Shown here one piece after another: positions 15,401 through 17,020 of a stretch of DNA of 17,020 nucleotides; within the stretch, counting starts at the first letter, position 1; every line of letters begins with the position of its first letter. The stretch covers positions 817 through 17,836 of the forward strand of contig DBTL01000051.1 in NCBI GenBank assembly GCA_002307035.1, written 5' to 3'. The translations under genes and the position numbers were made by a program. Origin of the DNA: Bacteroides sp. UBA1317 (lineage in GTDB: Bacteria > Bacteroidota > Bacteroidia > Bacteroidales > Bacteroidaceae). The notes below the pieces were generated by a model. That model did not search any database, was not told the DNA's origin, and worked only from the letters and a program-made list of their open reading frames with translations.

Positions 15401-15528
15401 CCTTTTGGATCTTTCGAGTAAGTTAACTTATCATTCTTTACCTGCAAAGCAAAGGTTTGTGCAGCAGCCTGCACAAACCCCATACTTAGTAATCCCAGAA
15501 AGAAAAATTTCACATTCAATCTTTTCAT
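12433..15528 (-). CDS. Secreted two-module protein: pectin-lyase-like beta-helix plus probable TIM-barrel glycosidase domain
   Basis: A 1031-residue exported protein with a signal peptide (MKRLNVKFFFLGLLSMGFVQ, probable cleavage near residue 24). Residues about 60-490 look like a right-handed parallel beta-helix of the pectin-lyase fold: an amphipathic AEIQRAIDYVSS start, AVLLDKGVYAL, GVVLRG, then repeated short strands such as GVENMTLVSDYN, DCWVRRVYFKHFAGSAV and ASRVTVEDCIS. Residues about 590-960 look like a TIM-barrel glycoside hydrolase of the GH140-like/DUF6298 type, with LLVLDHNYGLWYDRR, FHQNYFQHNIIEAG, and VIQLVSAEYTG carrying candidate catalytic Glu802. About the last 70 residues form a small beta domain. 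It is coupled by TAATG to the upstream lyase, implying joint action on pectic polysaccharide. Domain names are from pattern recall; activity is unproven. Confidence 0.82.
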   Translation of the reverse strand: MKRLNVKFFFLGLLSMGFVQAAAQTFALQVKNDKLTYSKDPKGNRILDFSFCGYRNSEQNIPDVNTVVFVPCKKGDSSAEIQRAIDYVSSLTPDKNGFRGAVLLDKGVYALSKELRISTSGVVLRGTDKEKTVLLRTGVDRGALIYVEGKNNKIVQDTLSIKSAYVPVNDCIMEVSSTVQLNKGDRVMVLRPSTKEWIASIGCDIFGGGISSLGWKPGDTNLYWDRTVVSVNGNKVTLDVPLTVALDAVYGESKMLRYQWTGRISNSGVENMTLVSDYNKQYPKDEDHCWVGISIENAEDCWVRRVYFKHFAGSAVAVQRTASRVTVEDCISKEPVSEIGGMRRCTFFTMGQLTLFQRCYSEQGIHDFSVGFSAPGPNAFVQCESKESLGFSGSIDAWACGLLFDVVNIDGHNLVYKNLGQDKNGAGWNTANSLFWQCTAAEIECYSPSKDAPNRAYGCWAQFSGDGEWGESNNHVQPRSIFYAQLAERLQKDCSLRARILPRNTNATSSPEVEEAMRLAKEAYTPRLTLEEWIGQGTFTASVNSDKVKSIDYIKFKQVTTTQKKHSIGITDGRLVMDGALMVGGRQEVPWWNGRLKTNFLPSAKPHITRFVPGREGLGLTDRIDSVVSYMKTNKLLVLDHNYGLWYDRRRDDHERIRRRDGDVWGPFYEQPFARSGQSTAWEGLSKYDLTRPNAWYWSRLKQFADKGEEEGLLLFHQNYFQHNIIEAGAHWVDSPWRSVNNINSTGFPEPVPFAGDKRIFMADMFYDVTNPARRELHRQYIRQCLNNFADNKNVIQLVSAEYTGPLHFVQFWLDVIAEWEEETGKHPLIALSATKDVQDAILNDNKRSAVVDIIDIRYWHYKNDGTTYAPEGGKNMAPRQHMRKMKVGKITFDEAYKAVNEYRQFYPEKAVTFYAQNYPDMAWAVFMAGGSCPQLPVSDTTFLKDAAAMKVVETEDASYKKMVNSDIGAIIYSQSESNIDVYLSTGKYQVCRINVRTGAIDIIHKSLKIKSLYQIKPPLDTNGVYWFHKL

Positions 15529-17020
15529 TATAACAAGCTTTTACGTCCGGCTAATGTGTCATGATTGTTTTTCACATTCGTCCAGTCTATCTTTTTCTTT
15601 GTTTCTATTCCATTAATATACTTCTCAATGTTGGTATAGCCATCGCCATTACAATCGAGTACGGCATCTGAAGCGTCATTCGGGTTCAAACCGTTTTTAA
15701 TTTCCCATGCATCGGGCATACCGTCATTATCAGAGTCCACATATGGAATTCCTTTATATTCAGGCAAACCACCAACCTGACGAATATCGGTAATGATTCC
15801 TTTCTTATAAGAGTCAGCCGGAAGTCTTCTTTTCACATAAGGAGAAACAAACTCCGGTGCATTATCCACATAAATGGCTTTTCCCGTTTGCACAGTCTTC
15901 ACCACGCGCGCATCTACAGCATCACGTTTGGGAAAGTTGGCTCCTACATTATCCAGCACAAAGTTATAAGCTTTCTGCGTAGACATTATAGTAACATGTG
16001 GCATGGCGAACGGTTCATTTACCTTTATTTTTTCTAAAAAGTCTTCCAAATCAACCTCTTTATCCACTTCCAATTGAACTCCACCGTCCCAATTATTGGC
16101 AGTAACCTTTTTACTCCCATATACAATATTGCCGGTTACATAAGCCTTTCCGAAAGATATTGCTTTGGTTTGATCTCTACCTGCTTCAGGTTTAAGAATA
16201 CGATAAGAGATCGGTTTGTCAAGCGGTGTGATAGGACCCGGTTTATAGTAATTATTAATAATATTGTAAGAGCTGGTATGGTCTCCACCATCTACAGAGC
16301 GGTTCCACCAATTGTAAATCACATTATTCACAAGATTGAATCCTTCGTTCATTCCTATCGAACAATTACGGCTGATGTTGGATGCAAAAAGATTGCGGGC
16401 AAACATGCAGTTGTGCCCACCGATAGTAGCACCAAAACCATGATTGTAACTATCCATCCCTTCAGAAAAAACAGAATTCTGGATCGTAATATTTACTGTA
16501 GGAAGTTTCAAGCCATACCCTTTTGCATCACGATTGTAAACGTGGCGGTAGATAGACATGTTTTCATCCAATCCCCAGCTGGCAGAGCAATGGTCGACCA
16601 TTATATTACCCACCGCATTGCCACCGATTGCATCATCACGAAAAGCGACATCTTGCTCTCCTCGACGGAAGCGCATGTGACGCATCACCACATCGTGTGT
16701 ATCAATAAGGAAAGAAGCACCGGTTATACAAATCCCATCACCCGGAGCAGTCTGCCCGGCAATAGTAATATAAGGTGCCCTTAAATGGATAGGACTATTG
16801 AGACGAATAACACCCGAAACATTGAACACGACAATACGTGCGCCACCGGTTTCACAAGCTTCACGGAAGCTTCCGGGTCCGCTATCATTCAAATTGGTTA
16901 CGGTAATTACCTTACCGCCACGGCCACCGATAGCATATTCGCCACCACCCATTGCACCGGGAAATGCCGGAATTTCAGCTACAGGTAAATCAGTTGGACG
17001 AGCAGCCCATGGAATATAAG
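15528..17020 (-). CDS. Secreted family-1-type pectate lyase, 5' end outside window
   Basis: A frame of 496 residues open to the window edge. The Met at 16952 is internal, since the frame continues upstream as WAARPTDLPVAEIPAFPGA, so the signal peptide lies outside. The sequence has the layout of Bacteroidota PL1-type lyases: GGRGGKVITVTNLNDSGPGSF, then IVVFNVSGVIRL, YITIAGQTAPGDGICITG, VVMRHMRFRRGEQD and GNIMVDHCSASWGLDENM, the helix rung carrying the calcium and catalytic site, followed by LVNNVIYNWWNRS. These enzymes cleave polygalacturonate by beta-elimination with Ca2+. The C-terminus has a calcium-binding EF-hand-like segment, DSDNDGMPDAWEIKNGL then DCNGDGYTNIEKYING. Its stop shares one base with the start of the next gene. 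Exact substrate specificity cannot be read from sequence. Confidence 0.9.
   Translation of the reverse strand, partial: YIPWAARPTDLPVAEIPAFPGAMGGGEYAIGGRGGKVITVTNLNDSGPGSFREACETGGARIVVFNVSGVIRLNSPIHLRAPYITIAGQTAPGDGICITGASFLIDTHDVVMRHMRFRRGEQDVAFRDDAIGGNAVGNIMVDHCSASWGLDENMSIYRHVYNRDAKGYGLKLPTVNITIQNSVFSEGMDSYNHGFGATIGGHNCMFARNLFASNISRNCSIGMNEGFNLVNNVIYNWWNRSVDGGDHTSSYNIINNYYKPGPITPLDKPISYRILKPEAGRDQTKAISFGKAYVTGNIVYGSKKVTANNWDGGVQLEVDKEVDLEDFLEKIKVNEPFAMPHVTIMSTQKAYNFVLDNVGANFPKRDAVDARVVKTVQTGKAIYVDNAPEFVSPYVKRRLPADSYKKGIITDIRQVGGLPEYKGIPYVDSDNDGMPDAWEIKNGLNPNDASDAVLDCNGDGYTNIEKYINGIETKKKIDWTNVKNNHDTLAGRKSLL

Noticed and set aside
16074..16784. A 236-codon open frame on the + strand inside the lyase gene
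   Set aside because: It lies entirely antisense to a well-conserved lyase frame, has no recognisable domain, and is readily explained as a shadow of the coding strand.
16950..16952. Met at 16952 as the lyase start
   Set aside because: The frame stays open to the window edge with family-typical PAFPGA before it, and no signal peptide would remain if translation began there.
1..17020. CRISPR arrays, tRNA or rRNA genes, insertion sequences
   Set aside because: No regular spacer-repeat array, cloverleaf or rRNA-like stretch, transposase frame or terminal inverted repeat pair was found by eye on either strand.

Overview
The window looks like a chromosomal segment from a gut-type Bacteroidota, most likely Bacteroides or a close relative. 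Three things point there: AT-rich intergenic DNA with several close matches to the Bacteroides -7 element TAnnTTTG; families typical of that phylum (a lipidated TamA homologue, DUF4296, DUF3332, an ECF sigma factor beside a FecR-type anti-sigma domain, secreted pectin-lyase-like proteins); and almost no strong Shine-Dalgarno sequences. No RNA genes, insertion sequences or CRISPR arrays were seen. No gene-free stretch exceeds about 250 bases.

Layout. Left end, + strand: the 3' part of prs with a strong terminator, a DoxX-type membrane protein and a DUF3332 lipoprotein, ending in a hairpin shared with the convergent tamL-like gene (- strand, 1953-4262). tamL diverges from a SpoU-type RNA 2'-O-methyltransferase (+, 4407-5177), and each has its own -7 element in the gap between them. 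The methyltransferase converges on a - strand housekeeping operon reading ileS, traR/dksA-like, lspA, DUF4296 lipoprotein, small hypothetical gene (11106 down to 5172). Upstream of that lie an ECF sigma factor and a very short anti-sigma-like protein (12264 down to 11359), bounded by terminators. The right end is the 3' part of a pectin-related - strand operon: a family-1-type polysaccharide lyase, cut by the window edge, translationally coupled to a 1031-residue secreted protein that joins a beta-helix to a probable TIM barrel.

The most unusual observation is that ileS is interrupted by two consecutive in-frame TAA codons, followed after one codon by an in-frame ATG. Both halves are otherwise intact and together match the length of a normal IleRS of this group. 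The break separates the half carrying the HIGH signature and editing domain from the half carrying KMSKR and the anticodon-binding domain. This suggests a two-polypeptide IleRS made by termination and re-initiation, though a recent mutation or a sequence error is not excluded. The HIGH signature itself reads GIHH, the swapped GxHH form associated with extreme mupirocin resistance in type-2 IleRS.

How the genes connect: LspA matures lipoproteins such as the DUF4296, DUF3332 and TamL-like products. TamL acts in outer-membrane assembly. The lyase pair probably acts on pectic polysaccharide at the cell surface or in the periplasm. The sigma and anti-sigma pair may regulate a nearby or distant locus; its target cannot be read from this window.
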